Positions 8,941-18,661 of a stretch of 64,000 nt of DNA are shown piece by piece; the first letter of the stretch is position 1; each line of letters begins with the position of its first letter. A program made the position numbers and the translations under genes. The notes beneath the pieces are model-generated. The model was not told where the DNA came from. It saw only the letters and a program-made list of their open reading frames with translations, and made no database searches. Source of the stretch: Deinococcus sp. AJ005 (GTDB lineage Bacteria; Deinococcota; Deinococci; Deinococcales; Deinococcaceae); the NCBI RefSeq assembly GCF_009017495.1, contig NZ_CP044990.1:2983001-3047000 (forward strand), written 5' to 3'.

Positions 8941-10194
8941 TTAGAAGTAGAACTTCAGGCCGGCCTTGACTGCGCCGCCGAAGCCCTTGGTGGTCTTGGC
9001 AGCAGCAGTGCTGCCGTTGTTGAAGTCGGTGCCGGTGTTGTCCGTACGGACGTTGCTCAGACCTGTGCCAAAGCCCTTGTTGGTCAGGTAGTAGCGCCCG
9101 TTGCCTTCCACGAAAGCAGCAATACTGTCGGTGACGCGGAAGTCCACACCCACCAGCGCGTTGATGTAGGTGTCAGTCGCGTTGGTCTTGGCGGTGGAGG
9201 TGCGCGACTGGCTGCTCGTCAGACCCAGGCCCGCGCCCACGTAGGGGTGAAGGTTGCCCGCACTCAGGTTGTAGGTCGCGTTCACGTCGGCGTGAATGGC
9301 GTTGTAGCCAGGCTGGTACTGGGCGGCCACACGCGCGCCGACCGGGCCGATCACGCTGGTGGAGCCGATCATCGCGCCGGCAGTGACGCACAGGTTGATC
9401 TGGGGGCTGTTCTTCTGCAACTTGTTGAGGCAGTTGCTGGAACCGTCCACGAAGTTCGCGCCGCCGCTGATCCCGGCGTACAGCGTCTTGGCGCTGGCCA
9501 TGCTCATGTCGGTGCTGGGTTCGCCGATCACGACAGTGGTGCCGGGAGCAGGCGTGGGGGTGGGTGCAGGGGTGACCGTGGTGGTCGTGCCCGCAGCACC
9601 AGCGGCTCCGGCAGGACCCGCAGGACCGGCGGGGCCAGCAGGACCGACAGGGCCAGCAGGACCGGTTGCGCCAGCAGGACCGGCAGGAATGTTCTGCACA
9701 GCGGCTTCCAGCGCATCGATACGGGCCGTCAGGGCGGCAGTGTCGGCACCGGCGCTCATGTTGCCCATCTCGTTGATCTTGGCTTCCAGCGCGTCGATAC
9801 GGGCCTGCTGGTCAGCGTTCAGCTTTTCCAGGTCGGTCACGCGGCCAGCGATGGCGGCCATCTCGGTGCTGACTTCCTGCATGCCGTTGGCAACAGCAGC
9901 CATGCCTTCCTGATCCATGCCGCAGTTGCTCAGCGCGCCGGTCTGGAGAAGACGGTAGAAAATCAGGGCGGCCTGGTAGCGCGTCAGGTTCTCGTTGCCA
10001 CGGAAGGTACCGTCGGGGAAGCCCTGGATCAGTCCGCACTGGACAATCCGGTCCACGGCGTCCTTGGCCCAGTGCCCGGCGGGAACGTCGGTAATGGTCA
10101 CGGGGACGGGGCTGGTGGCGGGCGCAGCGGTCTGCGCGCCGGCAACGCCGAGGCTCAGGGCAAGGGTGGTGATCAAAATAAGGGGTTTACGCAT
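8941..10194 (-). CDS. Envelope protein with SLH domain, coiled coil, collagen-like tract and beta-barrel
   Basis: A 417-residue exported protein. In order: Sec signal peptide (1-20, MRKPLILITTLALSLGVAGA), one S-layer homology domain (about 32-88, with DVPAGHWAKDAV and RGNENLTRYQAA), a predicted coiled coil (about 100-165), a collagen-like run of GPA/GPV triplets (about 168-200), a Thr/Pro linker (TTTTVTPAPTPTPAPG), and a C-terminal domain of alternating short strands ending in the aromatic KFYF, the usual last strand signal of outer-membrane barrels. SLH domains bind peptidoglycan-linked polymer, so the protein probably ties the outer membrane barrel to the wall through a rod-like spacer. SD-led (AAGGAG, 10202-10207 region) with a 5' leader of about 150 nt. 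Confidence 0.85.
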   Translation of the reverse strand: MRKPLILITTLALSLGVAGAQTAAPATSPVPVTITDVPAGHWAKDAVDRIVQCGLIQGFPDGTFRGNENLTRYQAALIFYRLLQTGALSNCGMDQEGMAAVANGMQEVSTEMAAIAGRVTDLEKLNADQQARIDALEAKINEMGNMSAGADTAALTARIDALEAAVQNIPAGPAGATGPAGPVGPAGPAGPAGPAGAAGAAGTTTTVTPAPTPTPAPGTTVVIGEPSTDMSMASAKTLYAGISGGANFVDGSSNCLNKLQKNSPQINLCVTAGAMIGSTSVIGPVGARVAAQYQPGYNAIHADVNATYNLSAGNLHPYVGAGLGLTSSQSRTSTAKTNATDTYINALVGVDFRVTDSIAAFVEGNGRYYLTNKGFGTGLSNVRTDNTGTDFNNGSTAAAKTTKGFGGAVKAGLKFYF

Positions 10195-10249
10195 GTGAGG
10201 ATCTCCTTGAAACTGGGCAGAGCTGAGGTTCTGAATACAGAGCAGTCCT

Positions 10250-10279
10250 CCTGTTTCCTACGACTACCGTAGGCACAGG
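10250..10279 (-). promoter_or_regulatory. 5' leader hairpin of the SLH protein mRNA
   Basis: Arms CCTGT..CCTACG (10250-10262) and CGTAGG..ACAGG (10268-10279) form an 11-bp stem with a small internal loop and a 5-nt terminal loop, within the predicted leader between the promoter at 10356-10385 and the start codon. A stable 5' stem would fit an mRNA stabiliser for an abundant envelope protein; that role is inference. Confidence 0.5.
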
Positions 10280-10355
10280 ACGTGAGTAGATTGTGAAATC
10301 GGCAACTTTCCCTCTTGCCCTTTTCATCAGAAGTGAGTTAGATAAGGATTCTAAC

Positions 10356-10385
10356 ATCTTACATGAGTGATGGGTGAGCAATCAA
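10356..10385 (-). promoter_or_regulatory. Candidate promoter of the SLH protein gene
   Basis: On the minus strand TTGATT (10380-10385) and TAAGAT (10356-10361) are separated by 18 bp, pointing at the SLH gene start 160 nt downstream. The surrounding 10195-10500 stretch is clearly richer in A and T than the coding regions. Confidence 0.5.
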
Positions 10386-10715
10386 TCACCATTCATATTC
10401 ACCAGGAACACCGTCTCACACTCTTTTTAAGAAGTTTGTGTCCAACCACAATCGACCAGTCAAAATATAGAAACAGAATCTATCTCATGAGAGAATGCTG
10501 GCGCGCAAGAATACGGCTCAGCCTGTCAACCCCTGAGTTCCGGCACGTTGGGACCGTCTTCCCAGGATTACCGTCATTTCAGACTTCCGACTCTCCATCA
10601 ACTCTTCAGATTTCCCGCAACTTTCCAGATCGCGGTCCCTTTCCCAGCCACTTCCATCAGGAAAAGCAGACCTGAAGCGCGGTCTTCACCCAGCCTGCCG
10701 TGTCAAAGTGGGGCC
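10386..10715. other. Non-coding stretch between divergent genes
   Basis: No gene-like reading frame with local codon bias is seen here. It is relatively AT-rich up to about 10500. The long frame entering enoyl-CoA hydratase from 10548 has atypical composition and is not taken as coding. No repeat copy or convincing hairpin was noticed. Confidence 0.5.
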
Positions 10716-11525
10716 ATGACGCAGCCGGATACGCAGTTGGATGAAATGGAATTCGAGAATGTGCAGATCGACCGCCACGGCCCGATTGCGGTCCTGACGG
10801 TCAATCGGCCCCGGGCGCTGAATGCCCTGAACGCCGAGACCCTGGGCGAGATCAGCGCGGCAGTGGATATGATCGTGGAGGACGCAGAGATCGGTGCGCT
10901 GATCATCACCGGGGGCGGGGACCGGGCCTTTGTGGCCGGGGCCGATATTGCCGAGTTCAAGTCGCTGGACGGCGTGTACGCGGGCCGCGAGCTTTCGCTG
11001 GCCGGGCAGGACGTGATGCACCAGATCGCTACGCTGCCCATTCCGGTGATCGCGGCCATCAACGGCTTTGCGCTGGGCGGCGGGCTGGAACTGGCGCTGG
11101 CCTGCGACATCCGTGTGGCTTCCACCCACGCCAAAATGGGTCTGCCCGAAGTGACGCTGGGCCTGCTGCCCGGTTTCGGCGGCACGCAGCGTCTGGCCCG
11201 ACTGATCGGGGCGGGGCGCGCCCTGGACATGATGCTCACAGCTCGCCAGGTGGAGGCCGCCGAGGCTTTTGGCATGGGCCTGGTCAACTACGTGGCCGAC
11301 GACGCCCTGAGCAAATCGCGCGAGGTGGCCGAACAGATCCTGAAGAACGCGCCGATTGCCCTATCGCTGGTCAAGGAGGCGGTGCGCCGGGGACTGGACA
11401 CCACGCTGGAAGCCGGGCTGGAGGTCGAGGCCGATCTGTTCGGGCTGCTGGTGGCCACCAAAGACTTTGGCGAGGGTGTGGACGCCTTCCTGAACAAGCG
11501 CAAGGCAGATTTCCAGGGTGAGTGA
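10716..11525 (+). CDS. Enoyl-CoA hydratase/isomerase (crotonase family)
   Basis: A 269-residue crotonase-fold enzyme, likely hydrating trans-2-enoyl-CoA in fatty-acid oxidation. The oxyanion-hole motif AGADIAEF (about residues 73-80) and GFALGGGLELALACD with the first catalytic Glu (about 114), plus the second Glu in GLPEVTLGLLPGFGGTQRL (about 134), are all intact. The open frame starts at 10548, but ATG 10716 (MTQPDTQLDEMEF) gives the usual length and the upstream codons look non-coding. Its end overlaps the next gene by 8 nt, so the two are cotranscribed. Confidence 0.9.
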   Translation: MTQPDTQLDEMEFENVQIDRHGPIAVLTVNRPRALNALNAETLGEISAAVDMIVEDAEIGALIITGGGDRAFVAGADIAEFKSLDGVYAGRELSLAGQDVMHQIATLPIPVIAAINGFALGGGLELALACDIRVASTHAKMGLPEVTLGLLPGFGGTQRLARLIGAGRALDMMLTARQVEAAEAFGMGLVNYVADDALSKSREVAEQILKNAPIALSLVKEAVRRGLDTTLEAGLEVEADLFGLLVATKDFGEGVDAFLNKRKADFQGE

Positions 11526-12606
11526 CCACACCCGCCCCAACCAGAAACTGTCGCGCAGGCCAGATCAGAAATTTAAACTGAGCGTGCAGGCAGGCAACGT
11601 GCAGGATGTGGTTGGGGTGCAGACCGAGCCTTCGCTCAGCGCTGGGCAGCCGGGCCGCGTCGTCGAGTTCACCACCCCACGCTCCAAGATCATTCAGGAG
11701 GCCGACGCCGCCATCCGTGACGATCTGGAGCATTTTCCGCGTGCGCTGGCCGCCTACACCGCCCTGGCCACGGACCCTGAAGCGCTGGCCTGCTGGGACA
11801 TGGCGAACTACATCACCATGCGTAAGCTGGGCTACAACGATCACGGGCGGGTGCATTCCTTCATCACCGGGGCGGCCAGCCTCGCCATCACCGAATTGCT
11901 GCTGGAAGGCGGCGTCAAACCCGACATCATGGATTCGGGGGTGGGCGACGCCGACGACGTGTATCTGGCCGTGATTCTGGGCACCATGCTGCACGACATC
12001 GGCAACCAGATTCACCGTGCCAGTCACGAGCAGCACGGCGTGGCGCTGGCGCTGCCGATTCTGGACCGGATCATGGGACCGCTGTACGCCGATCCGTTCA
12101 AGCGGGCCAAGGTGCGCTCGTTCATCCTGGGATCCATCAACTGTCACGATCTGAACCCGCCGCCGCTGACGCTGGAAGGCGGCATCACCGCCGTGGCCGA
12201 CGGCACCGACATCACCAAGGGGCGCGGGCGCAAGGCGTTCAGCCTGGGCAGCGTGGACATCCACTCGATCAGCGCGCTGGCCGTGGATGAAGTGGTGATC
12301 GAGCGGGGCCGCAATGCCCCGGTGCTGATCAGCGTGACCATGAACAATTCCGGCGGTATCTTTCAGGTCGAAGAAATCCTGGCCCCCAAAGTCATCCGCA
12401 CCCCGATGCGCCGGTACGTGGAACTGCGCGCCGCCACCCGCCCGGAAGGCGAGGAACAGATCCTGTCGCGCGTGCGGCTGGACGGAGATCATTTCGTGAT
12501 GGACCTGGAAAACGGCCAGCAGGTGGCTGTGGAGGTGGACGACAGTCAGAAACGGGCGCAGGAGGCGCTCGCCTCCGCGCTGGATACCGGGGTGGAGCGG
12601 CGATAA
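11518..12606 (+). CDS. HD-domain metal-dependent phosphohydrolase (COG3294-like)
   Basis: A 362-residue cytoplasmic protein with an HD domain: the conserved His/His-Asp set is visible in NDHGRVHSF (about residues 102-110), TMLHDIGNQIHR (about 159-170, the HD doublet) and later ASHEQHG and SINCHD. It resembles a conserved but uncharacterised HD family (COG3294) shared by Deinococcus and archaea; the substrate, probably a phosphomonoester or nucleotide, is not known. It starts at GTG 11518 inside the crotonase gene. A strong hairpin follows at 12625. Confidence 0.75.
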   Translation: MSDHTRPNQKLSRRPDQKFKLSVQAGNVQDVVGVQTEPSLSAGQPGRVVEFTTPRSKIIQEADAAIRDDLEHFPRALAAYTALATDPEALACWDMANYITMRKLGYNDHGRVHSFITGAASLAITELLLEGGVKPDIMDSGVGDADDVYLAVILGTMLHDIGNQIHRASHEQHGVALALPILDRIMGPLYADPFKRAKVRSFILGSINCHDLNPPPLTLEGGITAVADGTDITKGRGRKAFSLGSVDIHSISALAVDEVVIERGRNAPVLISVTMNNSGGIFQVEEILAPKVIRTPMRRYVELRAATRPEGEEQILSRVRLDGDHFVMDLENGQQVAVEVDDSQKRAQEALASALDTGVERR

Positions 12607-12624
12607 ATGAGGACAGTCAGGAAA

Positions 12625-12660
12625 GCGGCCCCGATTTAGACGTCGGGGCCGCTGCTTTGT
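12625..12660. terminator. Terminator between convergent genes
   Basis: Arms GCGGCCCCGA (12625-12634) and TCGGGGCCGC (12643-12652) are fully complementary with an 8-nt loop, followed by tgctttgtt. It can serve the HD gene on the plus strand and lies just past the stop of the small minus-strand gene. Confidence 0.75.
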
Positions 12661-12666
12661 TGATCT

Positions 12667-12990
12667 CTACTTCTTGTCGCCCGGCAGCGGTTTGCTGCGC
12701 GCCGGGCCACCGTCCACACCGCCGCTGTGAGCAGTGCCCTCGCCGCCGCGCTCATCGCCTTCCAGATCGCCGCCGGTCAGGTTGTTGGGATCGCCCTGGC
12801 GCACCTCGCCGTCCCAGTCACCCTGGATGCCGTCCATGAAGCCAGGCTGGTCGTTGGGGTTGCGGCGGTCCGCCTTGGTGTCCTGCCTTAGCAGGTCCTC
12901 GGCCACCATCTTGTCTTGCAGGATCTCGCGGTCCACGCCCTCGTCCTGCACCTCGCCTCTAATTTCACGGTCATCGTCGTATCGGGTCAT
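12667..12990 (-). CDS. Small hydrophilic acidic protein
   Basis: A 107-residue protein with no recognised domain, very rich in Asp, Glu, Gly and Arg (MTRYDDDREIRGEVQDEG ... GGDLEGDERGGEG) and predicted to be largely unstructured. ATG 12990 is chosen because TAGGCT (12998-13003, minus strand) ends 7 nt upstream; the frame extends further but with non-coding composition. Similar hydrophilic small proteins lie at 19813 and 26338. A stress-protective role is possible but unproven. Confidence 0.7.
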   Translation of the reverse strand: MTRYDDDREIRGEVQDEGVDREILQDKMVAEDLLRQDTKADRRNPNDQPGFMDGIQGDWDGEVRQGDPNNLTGGDLEGDERGGEGTAHSGGVDGGPARSKPLPGDKK

Positions 12991-13126
12991 GTCCGGCAGC
13001 CTAGGCGCGCGGGATGGCCCGGCGCTGAACCGGGCCTTTACGAAACACCGGGTCTTTACCGAACGCCGACACTTTCCGAAACCCGGATGGCAGGTTTTGC
13101 CCAAAGCGGCCTATACTGAAAGTTCT

Positions 13127-13597
13127 ATGACTCAGGAACGCATCACCATGACCCAGCGCGGCTACGACAAGCTGGCCGAAACCCTGCACCACCTGAAAAC
13201 CGTGCGCCGCGAGCAGATTTCGGAGTACATGGGCATCGCCATCGCCGACGGAGACCTGAGCGAGAGCGCGGCCTACGACGAGGCCCGCATGCAGCAGAGC
13301 GAGAACGAGACCCGCATCGTCGAGATCGAGAACCAACTGGAACGCGCCGAGATCATCGCGGGCGACGCCAGCAAGGGCGCGGGCCTGGGCGCAAAGATCA
13401 AGGTGCGCGACGAGAAGGGCAACGAGCGCCAGTTCGAGCTTGTCGGCACCTACGAGGTGGACGTGCCCAATGGCCGCGTCAGCGACGCCAGCCCCTTCGG
13501 TCAGGCCCTGGCGGGCAAGCGCGAGGGTGACAAGGTGACGGTGCAACTGCCCAAGGGAACGGCCAAGTTTGAAGTGCTGGCCGTGACCTACGACTGA
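13127..13597 (+). CDS. greA: Transcription elongation factor GreA
   Basis: A 156-residue protein, standard GreA length, that rescues backtracked RNA polymerase by stimulating transcript cleavage. The N-terminal coiled coil (about 1-75) carries the tip acidic pair in DGDLSESAAYDEA (the DxxE-type cleavage residues), and the C-terminal FKBP-like domain ends in KGTAKFEVLAVTY. TATACT (13112-13117) lies 9 nt before ATG 13127, so the message is probably leaderless. A second in-frame ATG (13148, MTQRGYDK) is less likely. Confidence 0.94.
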   Translation: MTQERITMTQRGYDKLAETLHHLKTVRREQISEYMGIAIADGDLSESAAYDEARMQQSENETRIVEIENQLERAEIIAGDASKGAGLGAKIKVRDEKGNERQFELVGTYEVDVPNGRVSDASPFGQALAGKREGDKVTVQLPKGTAKFEVLAVTYD

Positions 13598-13619
13598 GAA
13601 ACAGTTGAGGGCGAGAGCT

Positions 13620-14294
13620 TCAGGCCAGCACCAGATCCAGCGTCGCCACCCTTAAAAAGCCCTCGCCCGTGTGATGGATTCCCGCCGGGCCAGGCACAAG
13701 ACTGAGCGGCTGGGCAAAATCTGGCCCGTCCACCACAACGGTGTGATACTCGCCGTTCTCGCCGCAGGCGTCGGCCCCCAGACCCTCGATCTCAGCCACC
13801 AGTTCGGCGTCCAGCATCCTGCCCAGCAACCGTGCAGGCAGGGCGTCCTCTTTCACGGCAACGATCAGGGCGCGGAAGCCCAGGCCCAGCAGTTCGTCCA
13901 CCAGCGTGCGGCGCGGTTCGAGCCACAGGGGCAAACTGACCCGTAGGCCCGCCGCCGCGCAGACCTTTTCCTCCCACTCGCGGTGGGCGGCCAGATCGAT
14001 GTCTCCGAAGACCGCAGCGGTTGCGCCGTCCACCGCCGCACCTGCCAGCAGCGCCGTGAATTCGCTCTCGTAGGTGGCCCAGGAGGCGCGCGCCGTTCTG
14101 AGCGGCACCCCCAGCGCCGAAGCCTGCGCCTCCAGGACTTCCGGGCGCAGACCGTGTGAGCGTGAACGCCGCCCCGCCTCATCCAGCATGTTGATGACGG
14201 CGAGGGGAATGCCTCCGGCCCGTCTAGCACGGTGAAACGCCAGGGCACTGTCCTTGCCGCCGCTCCAGGAGGTGACGAATTTCTCCCCTTTCAT
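13620..14294 (-). CDS. PP-loop ATPase, diphthine-ammonia ligase-like (Dph6 family)
   Basis: A 224-residue N-type ATP pyrophosphatase. The PP-loop SWSGGKDSALAFHRA is at residues 9-23, and the family segment GENGEYHTVVVDGP near 188-201 matches the archaeal/bacterial MJ0570-related group that includes Dph6. Bacteria have no diphthamide, so the true substrate is unknown. It is the last gene of a prfA-nudix-PP-loop run and converges with greA. Confidence 0.82.
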   Translation of the reverse strand: MKGEKFVTSWSGGKDSALAFHRARRAGGIPLAVINMLDEAGRRSRSHGLRPEVLEAQASALGVPLRTARASWATYESEFTALLAGAAVDGATAAVFGDIDLAAHREWEEKVCAAAGLRVSLPLWLEPRRTLVDELLGLGFRALIVAVKEDALPARLLGRMLDAELVAEIEGLGADACGENGEYHTVVVDGPDFAQPLSLVPGPAGIHHTGEGFLRVATLDLVLA

Positions 14295-14312
14295 GGGCAG
14301 ATCACAGGCAGG

Positions 14313-15927
<1,615 letters not shown>

Positions 15928-16059
15928 ACGGACTCCGATTGAAAGGTGTTGGAGACACCTGGAAATCCGAACGGAGTGAGCAGGAGAAAGACGGGTTCCG
16001 GGCATGGAGTGCAGGAATCGGGACAGCACCGATTCCTGCACGAAATAGACGGAATCCGT
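15928..16059 (+). repeat. Copy D, intact MITE-like repeat at the prfA start
   Basis: A 132-bp element with ends ACGGACTCCG (15928-15937) and CGGAATCCGT (16050-16059), 9 of 10 positions inverted. It is flanked by a perfect 5-bp direct repeat CTCAT (15923-15927 and 16060-16064), the target duplication. Inside are a small hairpin (AGGTGT 15944-15949 / ACACCT 15955-15960) and a perfect 13-bp hairpin (GTGCAGGAATCGG 16009-16021 / CCGATTCCTGCAC 16029-16041, 7-nt loop). It has no coding capacity, so it needs a transposase from elsewhere. Four more copies are in the window (563, 1111, 4439, 54500). Confidence 0.85.
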
Positions 16060-16284
16060 CTCATAAGACAGACGCAGCACGCGGCGCACAGAGGCGCGGC
16101 GGACTTTCAGCCGTTGGACAATCCAACAACAGACAGAATTTAGACACAGGTAACATGCGGCGCAGTCTAGCGTTCCCCCGGCTAGACGACTTGGAGCGAG
16201 GTCACAGGGCCGGACCTGGGGAGGTGCGGCCCACACCTAACCCGGCCCCGGCCCCCCTTCCGATACCGCGTTAAGGTTGGGGGC

Positions 16285-17247
16285 ATGAGAACTGTTACCG
16301 TGGGCGTTCTGGGCAGCGGCACTGTCGGCCAGGACGTGCTGAACCTGATCGAACGCCGGGAAAGCGTGTTTAGCGATATGAGCGTGAAGATCGAGATTTC
16401 TGGGGTGCTGGTGCGCGACGTGAACAAGGTGCGCGACGTGCCGCCCGGAACGCGCGTGACCACCGATCCGGGCTTTTTGCAGGAATGCGGGGTGGTCATC
16501 GAGGCGATGGGCGGGGTGGACCGCCCGCTGGAAATGCTGCTGCCGTACCTACGTTCAGGCCGCCCGGTCATTACCGCCAACAAGGCGCTATTGGCCGAAC
16601 GCTGGGACGTGCTGCGCGAGTACGCCCTGGCTGGAAGCCTGTATTACGAGGCCAGCGTGATGGCCGGAACCCCGGTGATCGGCCCGATGAGTACCGTCCT
16701 GCGCGCCAGCACCTTCACCCGCCTGCAAGCCGTGCTGAACGGAACGTGCCTGTACATCCTGAACCAGATGGAAGAAGGCAGAGACTACGCCGACGCGCTG
16801 GCCGGGGCGCAAGCGCTGGGTTACGCCGAGACCCCGCCCACGCTGGATGTCGGCGGCTTCGACACCGCGCACAAGCTGGCGGTGCTGGCCCGCTTCTGCG
16901 CCGACGGCAATTTTCCGTACAGCGCCGTGCAGGTGCAGGGCATCGAGGACATCACCCAGAAGGACATTCAGGACGCCCGCGCGGCAGGCGAACGCATCAA
17001 GTTGGTGGCCGAACTGGAACGCGACGGGACAGGCTGGCGGGCTACGGTTGCGCCGCAGCGCCTGCCCGAGAGCCATCCGCTGTGTACCGCCGGGGCTGGC
17101 CGCAACGCACTGATGTACGAGGGTGAGGAATGCGGAATGCTGATCTTTGCCGGGGGCGGCGCGGGCGGCATGATCACCGCCAGCGCGATGGTGGGCGATC
17201 TTTTAGATTGGGTTATAGGCTTTCCCGGCCACGTTCCCCTGCACTGA
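16285..17247 (+). CDS. hom: Homoserine dehydrogenase
   Basis: A 320-residue NAD(P)-dependent enzyme reducing aspartate semialdehyde to homoserine for Thr and Met synthesis. [12 protein letters not shown] (residues 7-18) is the nucleotide site; the catalytic Lys is in [11 protein letters not shown] (about 97) and the family motif [24 protein letters not shown] is at about 176-199. It lacks the C-terminal ACT domain, so direct allosteric control by Thr is not expected. TAAGGT (16272-16277) ends 7 nt before ATG: leaderless. asd, which makes its substrate, lies at 53479 behind a candidate Thr/Met attenuator. Confidence 0.93.
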   Translation: MRTVTVGVLGSGTVGQDVLNLIERRESVFSDMSVKIEISGVLVRDVNKVRDVPPGTRVTTDPGFLQECGVVIEAMGGVDRPLEMLLPYLRSGRPVITANKALLAERWDVLREYALAGSLYYEASVMAGTPVIGPMSTVLRASTFTRLQAVLNGTCLYILNQMEEGRDYADALAGAQALGYAETPPTLDVGGFDTAHKLAVLARFCADGNFPYSAVQVQGIEDITQKDIQDARAAGERIKLVAELERDGTGWRATVAPQRLPESHPLCTAGAGRNALMYEGEECGMLIFAGGGAGGMITASAMVGDLLDWVIGFPGHVPLH

Positions 17248-17263
17248 GACATCTAAAAATCGA

Positions 17264-17309
17264 ACCTCCACATCCTGAAAGCTCTGGATCACTTTCGGGG
17301 TGGAGAGGT
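17264..17309. terminator. Hairpin between convergent hom and DUF4384 genes
   Basis: Arms ACCTCCACATCCTGAAAG (17264-17281) and CTTTCGGGGTGGAGAGGT (17292-17309) pair at 16 of 18 positions, counting G-U. T-runs are weak on both sides, so it may end both transcripts with help or protect their 3' ends. Confidence 0.6.
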
Positions 17310-17336
17310 CAGACTGTGCGCTTTTACCTCAGACGA

Positions 17337-17963
17337 TCAGTAGCCGACTGTGTAATACGCCGTGTCGCTGATCCAGTCGGTCTGGGCCACGGGCTGCGTC
17401 ACGGGGCTGGGGACCGGGTCCACCACGATGCTCAGCGCCTGCGCCAGACCCTGGCTGGTCTTGGGCTTGACGACGGCAAAGTTGCCGCCGTTCTGATAGC
17501 TGCTCAGCTCGTTCAGGTTCAGGGCGCGGCGGCTGGCGATGACCAGCACCCGGTTCAGGCCGTAGGGACCGGCCACGTCGAAGGTGAACTGATCACCGCT
17601 GGCCGGGAAGGCGCGGGTCTGTCCGGCGCGCACATAATTGCTGGAGCTGATGCGGTTGGGCAGAATCTGATCAGTACTGCCGTCCGGGTTGACGTTGAAC
17701 AGGTAGACGTAGGCGTTCTCATTGACGCTGGTGTACAGCGTGATGTGTTCGCCGATGCGGTAGCTGGGATTCTGCGTGCCGCTGGGATCGCGATTCACCC
17801 ACACGCGGGCGCTGAGGTTGGTGGCCACTGGATTGACGATGATGCTCTGGGCGCTGATCTTCGGCGCGGCGAAAGCGGGCGCGGCTAGGCCCAGCAGGGC
17901 GGCAGAAACGGCGAGCAGCAGGGCGGACTTCTTGAGGGACGCTGTTTTAGGGAATGCAGTCAT
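17337..17963 (-). CDS. Secreted DUF4384-domain protein
   Basis: A 208-residue exported protein with a signal peptide (MTAFPKTASLKKSALLLAVS ... AFA, about residues 1-33) and a DUF4384 domain around residues 55-130 (YRIGEHITLYTSVNENAYVY and the following NPDGSTDQILPN). DUF4384 is often found in Deinococcus envelope proteins; its function is unknown. ATG 17963 is preceded by GGAGG 8-9 nt upstream, fixing the start over the longer frame. It converges with hom. Confidence 0.82.
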   Translation of the reverse strand: MTAFPKTASLKKSALLLAVSAALLGLAAPAFAAPKISAQSIIVNPVATNLSARVWVNRDPSGTQNPSYRIGEHITLYTSVNENAYVYLFNVNPDGSTDQILPNRISSSNYVRAGQTRAFPASGDQFTFDVAGPYGLNRVLVIASRRALNLNELSSYQNGGNFAVVKPKTSQGLAQALSIVVDPVPSPVTQPVAQTDWISDTAYYTVGY

Positions 17964-18151
17964 GTTGGAGCCTCCGGGGAGAAGCAGGCGTCGCCGGTCA
18001 CGCAGGGAGCCTCCCAGCGCGCGCTTTCGGTGCGTCTTTGCTTGTGTCCATACGCTACGCCCCCGCATCTGACGCCCGGTGAATGCAGGCTGACTGAAGG
18101 TGAGGAAGCTGACGTTCAGTTTCATGAGGCGTGCCCACCACTCAACAAATC

Positions 18152-18184
18152 AAAAAAGCAGCCTCCCAGTGATGTGGGGGCTGC
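18152..18184 (-). terminator. Terminator of tRNA-Gln
   Basis: Minus-strand arms GCAGCC (18179-18184) and GGCTGC (18158-18163), extended inward, are followed by TTTTTT (18152-18157). It is 24 nt past the tRNA 3' end. Confidence 0.85.
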
Positions 18185-18207
18185 CTCTCTTTGTTCTCTC
18201 TTGGCTG

Positions 18208-18281
18208 TGGCAGGGATACCAGGATTCGAACCTGAACAAACAGATCCAAAATCTGTTGTGCTGCCATTACACCATATCCCT
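18208..18281 (-). tRNA. tRNA-Gln (anticodon TTG)
   Basis: The minus strand folds into a full cloverleaf: acceptor AGGGATA/TATCCCT, D-stem GTGT/GCAC, anticodon stem ACAGA/TCTGT with loop TTTTGGA (anticodon TTG), T-stem TCAGG/CCTGG with loop TTCGAAT, discriminator G, and an encoded CCA end. It reads CAA and, with wobble, CAG. Its own promoter (18317-18346) and terminator (18152-18184) make it a single-gene transcription unit. Confidence 0.96.
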
Positions 18282-18316
18282 ATGGGTTGTTCCGCCTTCA
18301 CAGTGCGGCGGTTAAA

Positions 18317-18346
18317 AGTATAACGGCGGCGGGCACGGGGGGTCAA
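18317..18346 (-). promoter_or_regulatory. Promoter of tRNA-Gln
   Basis: On the minus strand TTGACC (18341-18346) and TATACT (18317-18322) are spaced by 18 bp, placing the start of transcription about 25-30 nt before the mature tRNA 5' end. Confidence 0.8.
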
Positions 18347-18430
18347 CTGCCGTTTGGACGGCCTTCACCCGGCATCCACACTGTAGGGACGGCAACGGGC
18401 GGCGCGTCTGACGGATGCCACGCTGGCCCC

Positions 18431-18631
18431 ATGACCTTTAAGAAAGGCGATCAGGTGAGCTGGAACAGCCACGGCGGCGAGGCCAGGGGCCGGGTGGTCC
18501 GCGTGGCGCACGAGGACGGCGAGGTCAGCGGCTTTCAGTACTGCGCCACTCAGGACGATCCCCGCTACATCATCGAGGTGGAGGGCGGCAAGCATGTCGC
18601 GCATACGGCGGACGCCCTGTCGAAAGCCTGA
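18431..18631 (+). CDS. Small TUDOR-like protein (DUF2945 / hypervirulence-associated)
   Basis: A 66-residue protein, MTFKKGDQVSWNSHGGEARG ... GGKHVAHTADAL, matching the short SH3/TUDOR-like DUF2945 family: GDxVxWxSHGG at the start and a HTADAL-type C-terminus. Function is unknown. The longer frame from 18287 runs through the tRNA promoter and is rejected; ATG 18431 is used. Confidence 0.8.
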   Translation: MTFKKGDQVSWNSHGGEARGRVVRVAHEDGEVSGFQYCATQDDPRYIIEVEGGKHVAHTADALSKA

Positions 18632-18661
18632 GCTGGGGCCGTTTGCCTTAGCATGGCGGGC

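Noticed and set aside
9590..9690. Regular GC-rich repeats in the SLH gene considered as a non-coding repeat array
   Set aside because: They translate in frame into GPA triplets of a collagen-like tract within a complete gene.
11371..12492. 373-codon minus-strand frame opposite the HD phosphohydrolase
   Set aside because: The plus strand has intact HD motifs. The antisense translation is His/Gln/Gly-rich and matches no family pattern.
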